A stretch of DNA of 64,000 nt from Archegozetes longisetosus. Its lineage: Eukaryota; Arthropoda; Arachnida; Sarcoptiformes; Trhypochthoniidae. The notes beneath the pieces were generated by a model that was given only the letters and a program-made list of their open reading frames with translations, was not told the origin of the DNA and ran no database searches. The position numbers were made by a program, and so were the translations under genes. Each line of letters starts with the position of its first letter. Position 1 is the first letter of the stretch. The stretch is from assembly GCA_018873245.2 (NCBI GenBank), contig JAEMBT020000001.1, positions 1,612,001 to 1,676,000 of the forward strand, read 5' to 3'. Shown here piece after piece: positions 22,094 through 34,751 of this stretch.

Positions 22094-24972
22094 TAAGAGA
22101 TTGTATCCCTTCTGCATTCCCATCAATAATTATTAATAATAAACAAATCAGCATCTCTTCTCTTCTCCCTTTACTTTGCCTCAAAGATGAACGGTTGCAC
22201 ATAACACAAATTGTAGTTCTCTTTTCCGCATATTTAAATCTTAGATAATATTGACTTTCTATGTCCAAATTTTTGTCCTAATTTCTGCCGAAAATACTGT
22301 TTTTTTTTTTTGAAACAATTTTTCAATAGAATACTTCATGTCTGCCTTTATTTCGTGTTTTATAACTGCTATTATACAAAAAGCTTGTATTTCAGTAAGA
22401 TTTTCAGTAAGAATTAAGAAGAATAATAATCAGTGCTCTATATATATCTGTGTAATGCCCTTTTGCTGATCCCTTACTATAATTTTTAGCGCACTGTTAA
22501 GTCTAGTAAGAATTTTTATCAGAAACAAAACGATAAATCTCTAAATCGAATTTTGGACAATAATAATAATTGAAATACAGATATGTTTGTGAAAGTAGTG
22601 TTACGATTGTGTGAAAAATGCCCGCATTAACTTAGTTTACATGAAAAAAGTTCATTTTTATTAATAAATTGATCAGTGGATAAAATTAATTGGAATGATT
22701 ACATAAGTTATTAATTACTTATATATTTAAATATATTTGCCAATCTTTCCCATTTTAATAATAACCATATGAATGAATATAATTCACACATATTGTACCA
22801 CTCATTCTGTGACGAGTGACTTAATTGAGCAAAGGTCAAAGGGCCGACTTATACAAACTTCCCAAAAATTTTCGTACGAAATTAGTGTATAATCAATTCA
22901 TGTGAGTTGGCTTTTTCAGTTCTTTATTTAATTATACATTGAGAGTATAATTTACAAGTTTTCATCTGTTTCTAATGTGTTTTTCTTCTAATAAATACAT
23001 TGACTAAAAGGTTTATTGATAATGAGATCATTTAAGTAAATATTGTGTTAACTTTTGTGAATATAGTTTTTTTTTAAACAACAAGTGCATGAAATTTATT
23101 TAAAGTTGCATTTTTTAACAACCTTTGTGTTACAGAATATCGTTTAACATTTTCAAAAAGTGGGCTGAAAGTAGACACTGCATGGTTTTATAAATTAAAT
23201 AAAATTGTCATTTGATGCTGATTGTACTTAATTATTCATCAAACATGTATTACTTATTATTTTCTCGAGTTCAATATATTTTATCTCCGGCTTTGTTTTG
23301 TTTCCAACTTTTAATAATTAGATGATTATATGGATTGACTAGAACGAGGAGCCTCTATGTTGGAAGGCATTTTTCAACGAACTGATTATTTCAGCATATC
23401 TTTATTAAAAGCATATGAAGGATAAGATTAACGAGTTCAAACTTGAAATCAATTTATACGATCCATGACTATTCGACTCATTGCATTGCTCCTGCTGTCT
23501 AACCTTAACAAGTAAAGAATTTGGCACTTTTCATTCATTTGAAGACTACTAATAATCAGTCTCGTCTCGTCTCGTTTCGATTAGTCAACTCTAAAATAAC
23601 AGAATATTAAAGCCTCTCATTTAATGCTTGACTAGGTCTTAATGATTACAGAGTATTTTTCTGGATTAAGCTGTTAGTTTGTATTAGAATGTAACATATC
23701 ATTAGTGTTTTGCTATAACTAAACGATTGCCTCAATACGATCAGATTCGCAACTAATTACTATTAAAACATATTTCGGCTCATTCTCTGATTATAATCGA
23801 GTAGAGCTCAAATTAAGCTATGAGTTCATCAGACTTAAAGTTCAAAATTCGATTATATCAAACTTTTAGCTGTAAATATAAGCCATTGATGTAATTTGGA
23901 ATCGATTCAACAGCTGAGTTGTATCTCCAATGAACTGTTTATATTTGAGTTTAGTTTTTTGCCAATTGATTGATAGAAAATTTTGGTTTTAAAGTGATGA
24001 GAGCTTTAGAATCTGCAATAAATTCAATCTTAATACAAATTATTGTGTACATCAAACTAGAGGTAAAAGTATTGGAATCAAGTAATATGTGTATAATATT
24101 TGAATTTAATAACTTAGAGAATCAGTTGATTTTGTTTCGTTTAATCTAATTTGTGTTAAGATTTAATCTCCTCGGCTATGTCTCTTACGTACATTGTCGT
24201 CAAGAGTTGCAAAAATGGGCTCTTGGTTTCATTGAGTATAAGTTATCGTTTGAAGATATCGCTTAACTTACACTTAAAGGGATTACGTCGAAAATGTCGA
24301 CATTGGTGGCTTAAGTTGCAATCCTTTATTATCTGTAGACTTGTATATCGTTTACCAGATTAGATATGAATTTTAAAAAGTGTATTCAATTAATTCTACT
24401 TGAGCCTCATTTTTTCAATTGTTTAGTCTCGAGGATAAGATACAGGATAAGTATTTATTAGAGTTGTTTAAATAAGTTTTTATTCTAAATCTTATTCAGA
24501 AACTTGAGTAATTTACTTGATTAGCATTTTTGATAGGCGTATAGCACTGTATTCAAGCAACACTTCCATTCAGTTTTGTACTAATAAAATAACTTTGCTT
24601 TAAGCCTGTCTCAAATACCAACAAGAAGTGCAAAAGAATAAGTCATTAAGTTGAATTACAAGTGAAAATTTGGATTTCCTACTGAAAAACACATTATCAA
24701 AGTATGAGTAATAAGAGATGAAGTTGTTTGGAGTTATTGAAACTGTTAATTACCTTCAAAGTTAACAAATTAAGGAATCACCCAAGAAAATCTAATGACT
24801 CAAATGCTATCAAGTTTTTATCAATAATATACTAGTATAATAAGTATCACGCGCTCTGTCATATCCTAATCAACTTTAAGCTATTTCAGTTAATTTGAAT
24901 CGTACTGTCCTTAAACGATATCGTTTTATATAATTAGTTACTAATATTCTGAACAATAACCTATTAACAAAG
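22094..24972. other. Intergenic DNA
   Basis: AT-rich sequence 3' of the 14-3-3 gene. It begins with that gene's 3' untranslated region (AATAAA near 22138, poly-T run near 22300). I see no supported gene. An open stretch at 24178-24363 is unlike any family I know and has no start context or composition to recommend it. Confidence 0.5.
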
Positions 24973-25368
24973 ATGACTACTTCTGAAACAATCCCTACTA
25001 AATCGTTTTCACAAAGTGGACAATCGATTCTAATAACACTTTATGTGATCTGCGGGTCCGTTGTATTTATCATTTTGATAGCAATAATTGTTTGTTACGT
25101 TCGATGTAAGACAAATATGGAAGAAAGGAGAACAATACGCAAAGAGTTGATAAATTTACCAGAAGGAAGATCTACTGAATTGAACTTATTTAACAAAGAC
25201 AATAACTGTAATGAAAAAATACTATCGACCGACAACTACTTGACACAAATTAGAAAAGATGTTTTAAATAATTTGGAGTCTGGCTCTAGTTTGGCGCATT
25301 ACGAGACTTTGTCTAACGAATCAATTACTGAGACAAACACCAAACAAAATTCCAAAACAGTTATTTAA
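24973..25368 (+). CDS. Orphan one-pass membrane protein, 131 residues
   Basis: I do not recognise the family. The protein begins with a short polar Ser/Thr-rich part (residues 1-20), then one strong hydrophobic segment (about 22-45, ITLYVICGSVVFIILIAIIV), a positively charged stop-transfer RCKTNMEERRTIRK, and a polar 75-residue tail. This layout suggests a type III membrane protein with the tail in the cytosol. The tail has candidate phosphorylation or endocytosis sites (HYETLS, NYLTQI). There is no cleaved signal peptide. Codons look like the neighbours' and an AATAAA lies about 185 bp past the stop. It could instead be the last exon of a larger receptor whose other exons I missed. Confidence 0.5.
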   Translation: MTTSETIPTKSFSQSGQSILITLYVICGSVVFIILIAIIVCYVRCKTNMEERRTIRKELINLPEGRSTELNLFNKDNNCNEKILSTDNYLTQIRKDVLNNLESGSSLAHYETLSNESITETNTKQNSKTVI

Positions 25369-25713
25369 AGAAATGTCGCTAAAATCACATTAATTGAACA
25401 ATTCTTTAGATTACAAAACAGACTTTATTTGATAAAAGCTAATAGAATTGACTGAATCCTTACTTTGTTTCATTAAACTATACAAAAGAGTTGATAAATG
25501 AGAATCGATTCTTGGTTTTTTCTTATGGCTATTGAACAATTTGAACAATTGCAATAAAGTTTAATACAAGAATGAGTTGTAGAGAACACCGAGTCACTTC
25601 AAATTTTGCAAAGTCCAACTTTTTTCAACCTTTTATTCAATAAAAATGAAGCATAAAACTTAGAATGTAATAAGCCTTAGTTTTTCGTTAACTGTACAAA
25701 AATCATTCTAATT

Positions 25714-26637
25714 CTAATCGTCTTCTAATTCATCACTCGATTGATAGACATATAAATCATCTTCGTCATCTTCCTCCTCGTCACAATCTTCTCCGTCTAC
25801 TTGATCAGAATCTTGAGTCACTTGTCCGGTATAATAGAGCACAGCGTTTGGTACAACAAAATTACATAACTCGTATCCGATGTTCCAGTCTTCATCCAAC
25901 GAATCTTTACTTTGATCTGATTTTTTGCCAGCTTGTGCTCGACTGAAGAAACTGAAAAACGATTGTTTTGGGACAGCACTTGGTCTGTTTTGTTTGTCTT
26001 CTCCAACCAATCGATTGGTGACATCCTTGCCTTTTTGCCAATCTATTTGAGACGCACTGCAATTGACAGGAATCAAACAATTCGAATCAGGACTTGAAGA
26101 AAAACTAAACTCTTTGGTCAACACTTCATTATTGAAGTATTGATTTGGCGTAAAATGAAAATGAAATGATATCTTCATGGGATCAATACTATGAACCACT
26201 TTGATATCCATCAAATGTTTGAGTATCGGTTCATCATATTCTTTGATCCAATTAGAGATCAAGTCACTAGTTTTGAGTACTTTGAGCCAAAACTTCGGAA
26301 TACCTTTAGCGCTGACTTTCGACTCTCTCTTCATATTATCTTCACTGTGATTCGATGCCAGATCTGAGTCTTTTGGCTCATAGAGTCCGTTCACGATTTG
26401 GTTTCTTTTCCGGAATATGGGCTCGTACTCGGCTTCAAATTTCTTCTTTAATTTGTGAAACTCATTATAAAATTGTTGTTCGATTTGATTCTTCTCTAAA
26501 TGCAATTTCTTGAGAGCATCGACTCGTCTTCTGACTGCAGCCGGAAGTGCACCACAACTCGAAGAGCTGTCTGAACCAATTTCACAGCTAACTCTGGAAT
26601 TGTTTGTATATTTTTCTTCTTGATATTCAGTCGTCAT
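25714..26637 (-). CDS. NAP1L: NAP1-like nucleosome assembly protein (intronless)
   Basis: A 307-residue histone chaperone of the NAP1/SET family. Visible parts: the long dimerisation helix with ALPAAVRRRVDALKKLHLEK (30-49) and the EAEYEPIFRKRNQIVNGLYE stretch (68-87); the earmuff core starting GIPKFWLKVLKTSDLI (112-127) with YDEPILKHLMDIKV (134-147); FHFTPNQYF, then IDWQKGKDVT (199-208), SFFSFF, and NAVLYYTGQ; and an acidic C-terminal tail rich in Asp and Glu (about 280-307). Family proteins bind H2A-H2B through the core and tail. The gene has no intron, which fits either an old retrocopy or intron loss. The NAP1 insert after residue 175 is short compared with vertebrate NAP1L1. Confidence 0.88.
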   Translation of the reverse strand: MTTEYQEEKYTNNSRVSCEIGSDSSSSCGALPAAVRRRVDALKKLHLEKNQIEQQFYNEFHKLKKKFEAEYEPIFRKRNQIVNGLYEPKDSDLASNHSEDNMKRESKVSAKGIPKFWLKVLKTSDLISNWIKEYDEPILKHLMDIKVVHSIDPMKISFHFHFTPNQYFNNEVLTKEFSFSSSPDSNCLIPVNCSASQIDWQKGKDVTNRLVGEDKQNRPSAVPKQSFFSFFSRAQAGKKSDQSKDSLDEDWNIGYELCNFVVPNAVLYYTGQVTQDSDQVDGEDCDEEEDDEDDLYVYQSSDELEDD

Positions 26638-27563
26638 TTTAAGAATGGAGACAACTAATAATTCTGAAATACTTTCTGAAAATTGGATCTAAGTTTTGAA
26701 AGGTAGTGAGCGCTATAAAATTTTTCGTTGGATTATTCGTTATATTGTTGTAAATCATAGTATTGTTTGTGTGCACCATCATGTTCAACTTACAAAGTAT
26801 TAAGTATTTGATTTATCATTGATCTTATGACAACAATATCACTGCTATTAGCCTTTAATTTATTTTCAATTAGTCACAGTCTATGACTGATGTCTCCGTC
26901 AGTCTATTAGTCTCAGAATAAGAATAATTGCAATCGAAAGCAAAAATTAGAGTAATGTTACTGAAAAGTTATTGGACTTCGATAGTTATTATGCCGATAT
27001 TTATCGTCAATAGTTAAAAATGCTGAATAACTGCAGTGCAATTTATCAGATAGTCTTTTTATAAACTTTTATTGATTAAGTTGTTCAATAAACTTTTCAA
27101 CTAGATATAAAATATTGCGTTTATTAGCATAAGCTTTAGAAATTTAAAAGATTACAAACCCATTCAGAAGATTCAAACTTCTGCCAAAAATCAATGATGT
27201 TCTAGTTCATAAGCTCTTCATTACAATATTGTCAGAACTTTTTGAGGGGTCGAAACTGTTAACCATGCATCTCAGACAAAGTTCTTGTACTGATTCAGAT
27301 CTAATCTTCAGCAGCCTTGATGTGTGTCGTGGATCTATTTTTATGACTGAGTTTTGAGCTAAAGGTTAATTTCAACTAAAATAGCTTTCAACATCGTTTT
27401 AATAAGCATTTTTCTTATGTGTAAAACAAAATTTAAATTCAATTTTAGAAATTGTGAAATTATAACACTAGACGGACAAAGACTTAAATGGCAGTCGATG
27501 TGCCTCTACAATGAGCAAAGGAAAAACTTGTTACATTAATAAATTGACGAGTTTATGAAGAAT

Positions 27564-28211
27564 CTAAAATAGAAAGCTTAATAAAATGAGAGCTAAAATA
27601 AGACATGTTACAAATCCGCAAACTACGAGACATACTTTAAATCTATACATTGAATTTTGTCTAACTTTAGTTCTTGCTATTCTTCGTCTACCAGTTCTAA
27701 GAGTGATGAGTGCGTTTCTTGTATAATCTTCAATTTTGAAGATTACATTTCTTGGTTCTCTTATACGTTGCTCAATGTGCTTAATAAGTTTTTCGTTTTC
27801 TATCATTGAAATTTCCAACTTTTTCAGTTCGTTCAAATCGTATGTACCGCTCTTATCATCCGTTTGAGTATTAGTTATTTGATGTTTTGTAATTATATTT
27901 AACTTTGGTTCAATAGATTCGTGCCATTCTTCGGCAAAATAACTTAACTCGCTCTTTAAAAGTTTACGATAAGCAGACTCTGACTTTTCAATTAGAGAGA
28001 TACCAGTTTCAATCTTGTTTAAGGAGTTCACGATATCATTAGCTAATTGTCGAATGTAATTGAGATTGAAACCAATCCATTTTTGTTGTTCTTCCTGATG
28101 CTGAAGACATTTGAGCAGAAAATGGTTGCTATTAAACCATTTATTAAAAAGTAGCAGCTTTCCTCTAACAATACTACAAGCTAGACATAAATCTAACGCT
28201 TTTTTAGACAT
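27564..28211 (-). CDS. Orphan tail-anchored coiled-coil protein, 215 residues
   Basis: I do not recognise the family. The protein is mostly helical and charged, with a predicted coiled coil around residues 130-150 (LKKLEISMIENEKLIKHIEQ) and a basic stretch (TGRRRIARTKVRQ). A single hydrophobic segment follows at the very C-terminus (about 190-213, ending LILALILLSFLF), which leaves almost nothing after the membrane. That is the topology of SNAREs and other tail-anchored proteins of the secretory pathway, but I cannot match the SNARE heptad pattern or its central Gln/Arg layer. The start is an ATG followed by a basic codon run. Function is unknown. Confidence 0.55.
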   Translation of the reverse strand: MSKKALDLCLACSIVRGKLLLFNKWFNSNHFLLKCLQHQEEQQKWIGFNLNYIRQLANDIVNSLNKIETGISLIEKSESAYRKLLKSELSYFAEEWHESIEPKLNIITKHQITNTQTDDKSGTYDLNELKKLEISMIENEKLIKHIEQRIREPRNVIFKIEDYTRNALITLRTGRRRIARTKVRQNSMYRFKVCLVVCGFVTCLILALILLSFLF

Positions 28212-28695
28212 AACTCATCAAAATTACTTTATAACCAATAGTAAAATCATGTTCAAAGCAAAAAAGTTTTTGCAATTAATAAATTGTCCAAAAGAACTCT
28301 ATATGTTTGGTTTAGAGATGGTTTCAAACACTATTCCGTTAGTTAGAAATGAAGTTAATGAACGTGCAAACAATTAGAATGTGTGACCTATGCTCCTCCA
28401 GTATTAATTGCAAATCACGCTCATTTGAATCATACTTTTATTTTACTTAATCTAACCTACTGTTTGACGTGAAAATAGCTTGATTTTCAAAAATAATAAG
28501 AGAAAATAAGCTTAAATACAAGTGCATTATATTAGTTTGAGATGCACTATTGAGTTGCAAAGAGTTAATTGTATTTGTTTTTCGTAAAAACAAGACAAAA
28601 GTGCAATGATGTAAGTGTGAAAGTAATGAGCATAAAATAATTTACAGAAGTTGCAGGTGAGAAAAAGAGATGACGTGCTATTTCTAGTTAAGCAG

Positions 28696-28780
28696 GTGAA
28701 ATATTGTGGACCGGCCCGGATGAATGTTTACCCGGTGATGGGAGTAGTGATGGCAGCATCAACCGGGCAACATTCACCAG
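28696..28780 (+). other. Candidate orphan exon (GC-rich, perfect splice borders)
   Basis: An 85-nt stretch of roughly 50% GC stands alone in DNA of about 30% GC. It is preceded by TTTCTAGTTAAGCAG and followed by GTAAGC, good acceptor and donor sites. With a phase-2 entry it encodes 27 residues, EILWTGPDECLPGDG followed by SSDGSINRATFT; a second frame is also open. I do not recognise the protein. No neighbouring exon is evident within several kb, so it may belong to a gene with very long introns or be a non-coding exon. Confidence 0.4.
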
Positions 28781-29835
28781 GTAAGCACACTCTTGAGCAT
28801 TGACTGACCAGTTGTACCAGTTTTTGTTTGGCTGCTAACGTCATCAAAGCCTATGTCTATAATACCAGGCAATTGCATTCGAGTAATTTTAAATAATTTA
28901 TATTCATTGTATTGTTAGTAATATGATCATAAAAATTAATTTTCAGTATGAAGTTGAGGAAAATAAGTATATAATTAGCTAAGATACACAAACTATTGCA
29001 CTGCTCATTATGAATGCTTGAAATACAAGTGCTTAATAGCTATTGTCAAACTCTAAGAGTATAAGTCATACTAATATTATTATCATTATTCATATATTAT
29101 GACAATTAGAGCGATTTGGACTTTTTTAGGTCGACCCAATGTTGCAATTCATACATTTAAATGTTTTCGACTCTTTGTCGTTTTGTTCCTATTTATCGAT
29201 AAGAGATAATAAAAATGAATTCTATACAAAAAAAGTTGAATTGCGGATATTCAATATAAAGTATGAATTGGTTAGATTTTTGGAAATAGTGTCAAACAAA
29301 TAGTTTAGAACGATGATAAAATGTTTGGTTCTTATTCTTAAAGTTATTCTTAGGAGAAATAACTGGCCTTGATTTGCAAGACTGTAAAAATGGAATTTCT
29401 TTGTCAGATAGGCGTCTGATGCGTTAATCGCCTCAGGCTAAATTATAAGTTACCTTTTTCTCAGATACTCAATGTACTGACTTCGAAAACTTTAAAATAC
29501 TTCATAAGTAGTTTTGATAAGCTTCTACAGTCAGGTGTACTCTCAATAGTGTCTAAGAAAAACTTTTCACATTGCTAGCTTTGATCGGAGTGTGATTTTT
29601 TGTCAATATAAATATTAATAAATATGAAGCCAGTGTTTTGTCATTATTTATTTATAACCACTAATTTGTGTGCTATGCAATCATTTTGAATTTCTTTTTG
29701 TTTTGTTAGATTCAGGTTTAGGGCAATTACTTATCCGAGTGAACGCAATTCACAACAGCAACCAATGAGACGATATAACGATAGAGAGAATAAGAGGGGA
29801 GAGAGTAGAACAACAGATAGGTTCAGGTTAAACAC

Positions 29836-29877
<42 letters not shown>

Positions 29878-32800
29878 AGAAGAGATAGAAAGATAGGTTC
29901 AGGTTAGAAAGAAGGAGAGGGGGAGAGAGCGAAGTAGAGGAGAGTGAAAAGCAAATGGTTTGAAGATTTTTGATGTGCACTCCAATAGTGCAGGTGTTCT
30001 CAAAAGTTTGAGCAGAGAGAGTAGAGTGCAGTGCAATTTCGGTTCAATTGGGTTGGGTTGGGCACCACTGTTCCCCTCACTTTTTCAATCCCTTCAACTT
30101 TTATGATAATATTGGCCTAAAGAAAAGCTATGAAATACTTGCCAATAGCCAGTGTATAACATCTACTGTGAGGTCCCTAAACAAGGCCGTAAACCCTTTC
30201 TCTGCACCACAACTGTTCTCTAAAAATAGTTTTAACTAAACTTTGAGCGCCAAAACCTTTTATCTGAGCTGAAAACAAAACTGAAACATCCAAACAACTA
30301 AAACAACTGAAACAATAGACACAAACATTAGGGATATGACGGAAAAGTTTATCAAAACTTGTCAATTGCATATGAATTACACGAAGAGGAAAATTCATAC
30401 ACAATAAACAATTTTGATATCGTGTTGAACAAGAGATTGGCTAATATTAAAAATATATTATAAGCTGTCTATGTATATACAGGAGACAAAAAGAGAGAAA
30501 ATATTATCCGATGCTCGACTTGAACTTCAAGTTTGCCATAACTATTGAGGCGATTATATCAAATTCCTCCATATGAAAGCCAAGGTCAACATACGCGCTG
30601 CAAATGCAGGCAAAATAACTTAAATAAGTTTTTATTATATGGAGACTATCGACAGCTCTAACGTTGAGAGACATAGCTTCAAAGGCTCTATGAGATATAC
30701 AGACAACCAGATATACAAATTGTTGCCATTTATTAGTTTCAACAATAATACATAAGATATATGTAATTAATTCAGAGTTGATAAGCACTCTTAGATGCCA
30801 TTCACCATAGATTTACATACAATTGACTATTTTAACTAAATATTTGGTCACTTATACGCCAATAGTTGTAAATATTCAAAGCCATGGATGAGTGTGGATC
30901 TAGTCATGAGTGATATTTAACAGGACTAGAGGCACAATCATCCAAAGTATTTGAATGATTATCCGATCCATAAGAAGTAGCAGTTTGGCAAATCAGAAAT
31001 GTAGCATGTACAATTTGCATTGAAACCAATTATTATTCAAATATTATTTAGACTAATAAAACATATTCAACACTCATTTCAAAATCAATAGTTACATCGA
31101 CATTGAAATATATCAAATAATTAATTTAGTTTAACTAAAGATAAGTCAATCAACAGGTAGTTGTCGTTTGAATCAAGCGAATAAAGAAAGTGTTTGAAAT
31201 AAAGAGAAAATACATATAATATTATTATAAAAGTAAAGTCTAATATAAGTCACTACTAGTCACTAAAAGGCACTGAAGGCATGTTAGATTAGGCATTGGA
31301 GGCAATGTGGAGACTGAGCTGAGGTTCGTAACCATACCATAGAATCGCATACAATCCTAGCATAGCATTGATTGCGAGCTCAGCACAACTCATACTCAAC
31401 ATACCAATACTAGTGAGTGAGTGAGAGAGAGAAGCAGCGCTTCAAACATGCCTTACGTTAGGTTTGGACCAAAGCTCTAGTGTTGGACTGCTATTAAAAC
31501 TGTTCCTTTAGTAACGTTAGTAACACTACAAGAGCAACAAGTTTTCTAAAGTCACTTAATCGTGATTGGGTAGAGCTCACTAACCGCCAAAATGGTCCTT
31601 CGCTGGAGAGTATGGGAATTTCGTGCCGAACAACCGGTTTTTCTTAAAAGCTAATTCATGGGCTTATAATACAAAGAACTAAGAGAGAGACTCAGAGGGC
31701 TGGCATTGCAGGCATTCGCTATGATTTTTGTGGAGGGGATTCAACACAACTTAATGTGTAGAGCCCTGTATAAGGATTTTGAGAAACAGGTTTTTGCAAA
31801 TAGAGACCAAATAGTCGGCTAAATGCTTGTCAATGGTATTGGCACCACATTTCAATAGTGATGTGAATTAGGCTCATATTTGGCGCCTAAATATCTATTC
31901 CTTCGTTGAGCGCATTGCGTCCCGCGCACGCAAAGTTTGCAGCGCTCTATACCAATTGCTTATAATAATATATACGAAGTGCGGTCACTTTTTTACCTAT
32001 AGTTACCATACATATAACTATACATATATTCAATGTTTTATGGCTATTTAAGTCCTCTATAAAAAATACTTTGCTCAGCTTCTCATTACATTTTTTTGAA
32101 GTCATTATTCGAGCACTCAACAAACCCTTTAAGCAGTCTTATCAAATGTTACACCACTTTCAGAAAGTTTCTGAGAAAAACTACAAAATTTTATACTACA
32201 TAAATCTGTAATAAAGTCATTCGTTCTGATAGTTTTCAACTTTCAGAAACACTTTGAAAATGAGAAAAAGCAACAGAAAATGAACCAAAGTTTTAGTAAT
32301 TTGAAGAACCGTTCTTAACTTAGGCTAAGATTTATTGAAGATAAAAGTTTGGTTCGTCAACTCATAAAAGGAGTTTGAAATGTTGTCAACAAGTGGTTAG
32401 GAATTTGTTTTTAAAAAATGTCAATTAAACAAATAAATTGAAAAATGAATTAGTTTGAAAGACTTACTATTAGTTCATACAAAATACTTAGAGATGACGA
32501 TAGGCATGTATAAAACGAATATTTTGGTGAACACAACGTCTAATTAAAACTGATACGACAATTGAATCGAAAACTTGATGACCAAATCGAAAGCGTGTCT
32601 TTAATGGACCAAAAACAAAATGAATCTTAAAACTTGTTGTTTTAGCCCTTTTATACTTTTATTACAAAGAACAAAAGCAATGACCAAATGTCCAAAACAT
32701 GCATTTATATATATGAAGAGGTCATGAACCTCTTGACCAAACAATGACCAAAGAATTTGATGAGATTTTAATTCGATGGCAGATCAATAATTATTAATGA

Positions 32801-34751
32801 GGGCATTGACTGTATTTAAAACTTTAAGAGCAAAACGCCGGTTAACACAAAATATACTAATCAAATACTATTGAAAGAAGGCGTTATTGGAGAGCTGGAC
32901 AAATTCAAGTGCATTAGATTGGTCTGCATTAGTGTTGTGTAGTTTGTATTGGCCTGTATTGGTCAGCATTGGTCAAGTTTAGGGGAAAAAGGGTCAACTA
33001 ATAAACAATGTGTACATGTATTGCAACTGCGAGCTGTTTCTCAATAAATATTGATTTCTAAAAATATCTGCCTAACTATCCCTAATCCCTGTTTCCATAG
33101 GAATCTTTTGTCAAGTGAGGAATGGTGATTCTCCGCATTTTTATAGTGGTCACCATATCAGAGCGTGTAGTCATATATGCCAACTATTTCTAGCCATGCA
33201 TTTCCTGTTCTCCCTTTGATTGTGTGCTAAACTCTCTGGTCTCTCATCTGACACTTCACAAAATATCACACTATCCCTACTTTTCAAGGACTCAAGTCTT
33301 AGCTTTAATAGTATTTGTAAAATGTCGAACTGTGCCGCCAAAGTGACACCAAAAGAGTGCCACTACCACGAAATAGCCTGAGGTGACCGCCTAAATACAA
33401 TCCTAGATTTTGGTCAATACTTTGCTGACGTATACCTTGTTTCCAACGAATTTATTTCAGTTTCTAACACCCATTACTCGGAACTTAACTTTTGTGTAAA
33501 TTTACTTTTCCCTAACCGTCTTTCTATTGTTTAGATTCATCACATTCGTTGTAATATAAAACTTATTACAACTTAATTAAAGATAAGAATCATTTGATTT
33601 AGCTTTCATTAAATTGAGCACAATTGACTTCTTAAGAACAATATAAGAACAAAACTGAAAAACTAATCCCTCAGCCAGAAGTCAAAGCGATTTGAATAAT
33701 TATTTCTCATAGTTTCGAACCATTAAACTTGCAATTTATGTGGCATTAACTCTTGATGCAGTTTAAAACCTTATCAATTGCTTGAAATAAACCTTCAAAC
33801 TTGAATTGTCAGATCATTTCAAGCAAGTGATCGCACTATCATTCCTCTGACTTATCCAGCCTTTAAGATAGAAATCATTGTCGAAATACAAGAAAAGGTC
33901 GCTGAACCACCTGATCATCAGTTTTTACTCTTTCTCTTTGCTCGAGTCTTTATCTTTTATTTTTTTTTCTTCATGAGAATCAGCGGTCATTTCTTAACCT
34001 GATGCAATTCTCAGCTCTTAACAGATGTTAGACTAAAATGTCATCAAAATTGTAAAATAATTGTTCCAAAGGATATATGAAAAGAAAGAAATATTGGTAT
34101 TTGATCACGTAAACGGAATACTAAGTGCAAAACGAACTCACAATAATAGTAAGAGTTATTGAAAAGATCAAAAGTTTAGTCTTTTTGTGAGAGTTAGCGC
34201 AATATCAAGTCCGGGAATATAAGATGCTGTTAACCTCTTATTATGGCCTTCAGTTTTATAAATTTTTTTCACACCTACACTGGCTCTATATGTCGAATCT
34301 GATGGAACAATCGTTCTATAATCGAATTGGTAGACTAGAAACAAACAGGTTTTCTGCTCAAGATTCCCAAATGCTTTCCAGAGCGCAATCTTCTCGACTA
34401 CTTTTTTCTTACAACCCTTTCATTGTGAGCTCAACTGGAAATCACTTAAATGCTATGACTTATCACAATACCTGTGCATTCATTTTTGGAAATTTCGAAC
34501 AACTATTTCGTCTTTAAATGTTGCGGAAATGAATCATTCGACAAATATAGACTCTAGTTATCATACTTTTCAATAGAAATTTATGATTTCATACGCCCGA
34601 ACCAGTTAAAAATAGATTTTAGAGAATTAAAAATATTTTAATTAAATAAGTGAAACAAACACAAAATTGATTGAATCGAATGCAATAAAATCTATACACG
34701 AGAAACGGCTTTAATTTATGAAATATGAATCTAACTAAATTAAATAATTTT
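28781..34751. other. Gene-poor 6-kb stretch
   Basis: No gene can be supported. The stretch holds purine-rich GA tracts around 29760-29960, short direct repeats (AGATAGGTTCAGGTTA twice near 29820 and 29895), TGGTC/CATTGGT-like words near 32920-32980 and a small palindrome AGAGGTCATGAACCTCTT near 32720. The patches at 31260-31480 and 31660-31960 have higher GC than their surroundings and could be transcribed or regulatory, but I see no reading frame in them. An open stretch at 34224-34517 has no recognisable similarity. Confidence 0.4.
29840..29873. repeat. GA microsatellite in a purine-rich block
   Basis: About 16 perfect AG units. They lie in a 200-bp block (29760-29960) made almost only of A and G on this strand. 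In flies such tracts bind GAGA factor, but that role here is only a possibility. Confidence 0.9.

Noticed and set aside
24178-24363. 61-codon open frame in the intergenic region after 14-3-3
   Set aside because: Low-information sequence without a start context or relatives.
28248-28377. 42-codon plus-strand frame starting MFKAKKFLQL, divergent from the tail-anchored gene
   Set aside because: Too short to stand on its own, no family match and no splice support; it may be chance.
29760-29960. Arg/Glu-rich frame through the GA tract
   Set aside because: It is only a translation of the microsatellite; no conserved flanking protein is visible.
34224-34517. 97-codon open frame 3' of the capping enzyme
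   Set aside because: No recognisable domain; composition is like surrounding non-coding DNA.
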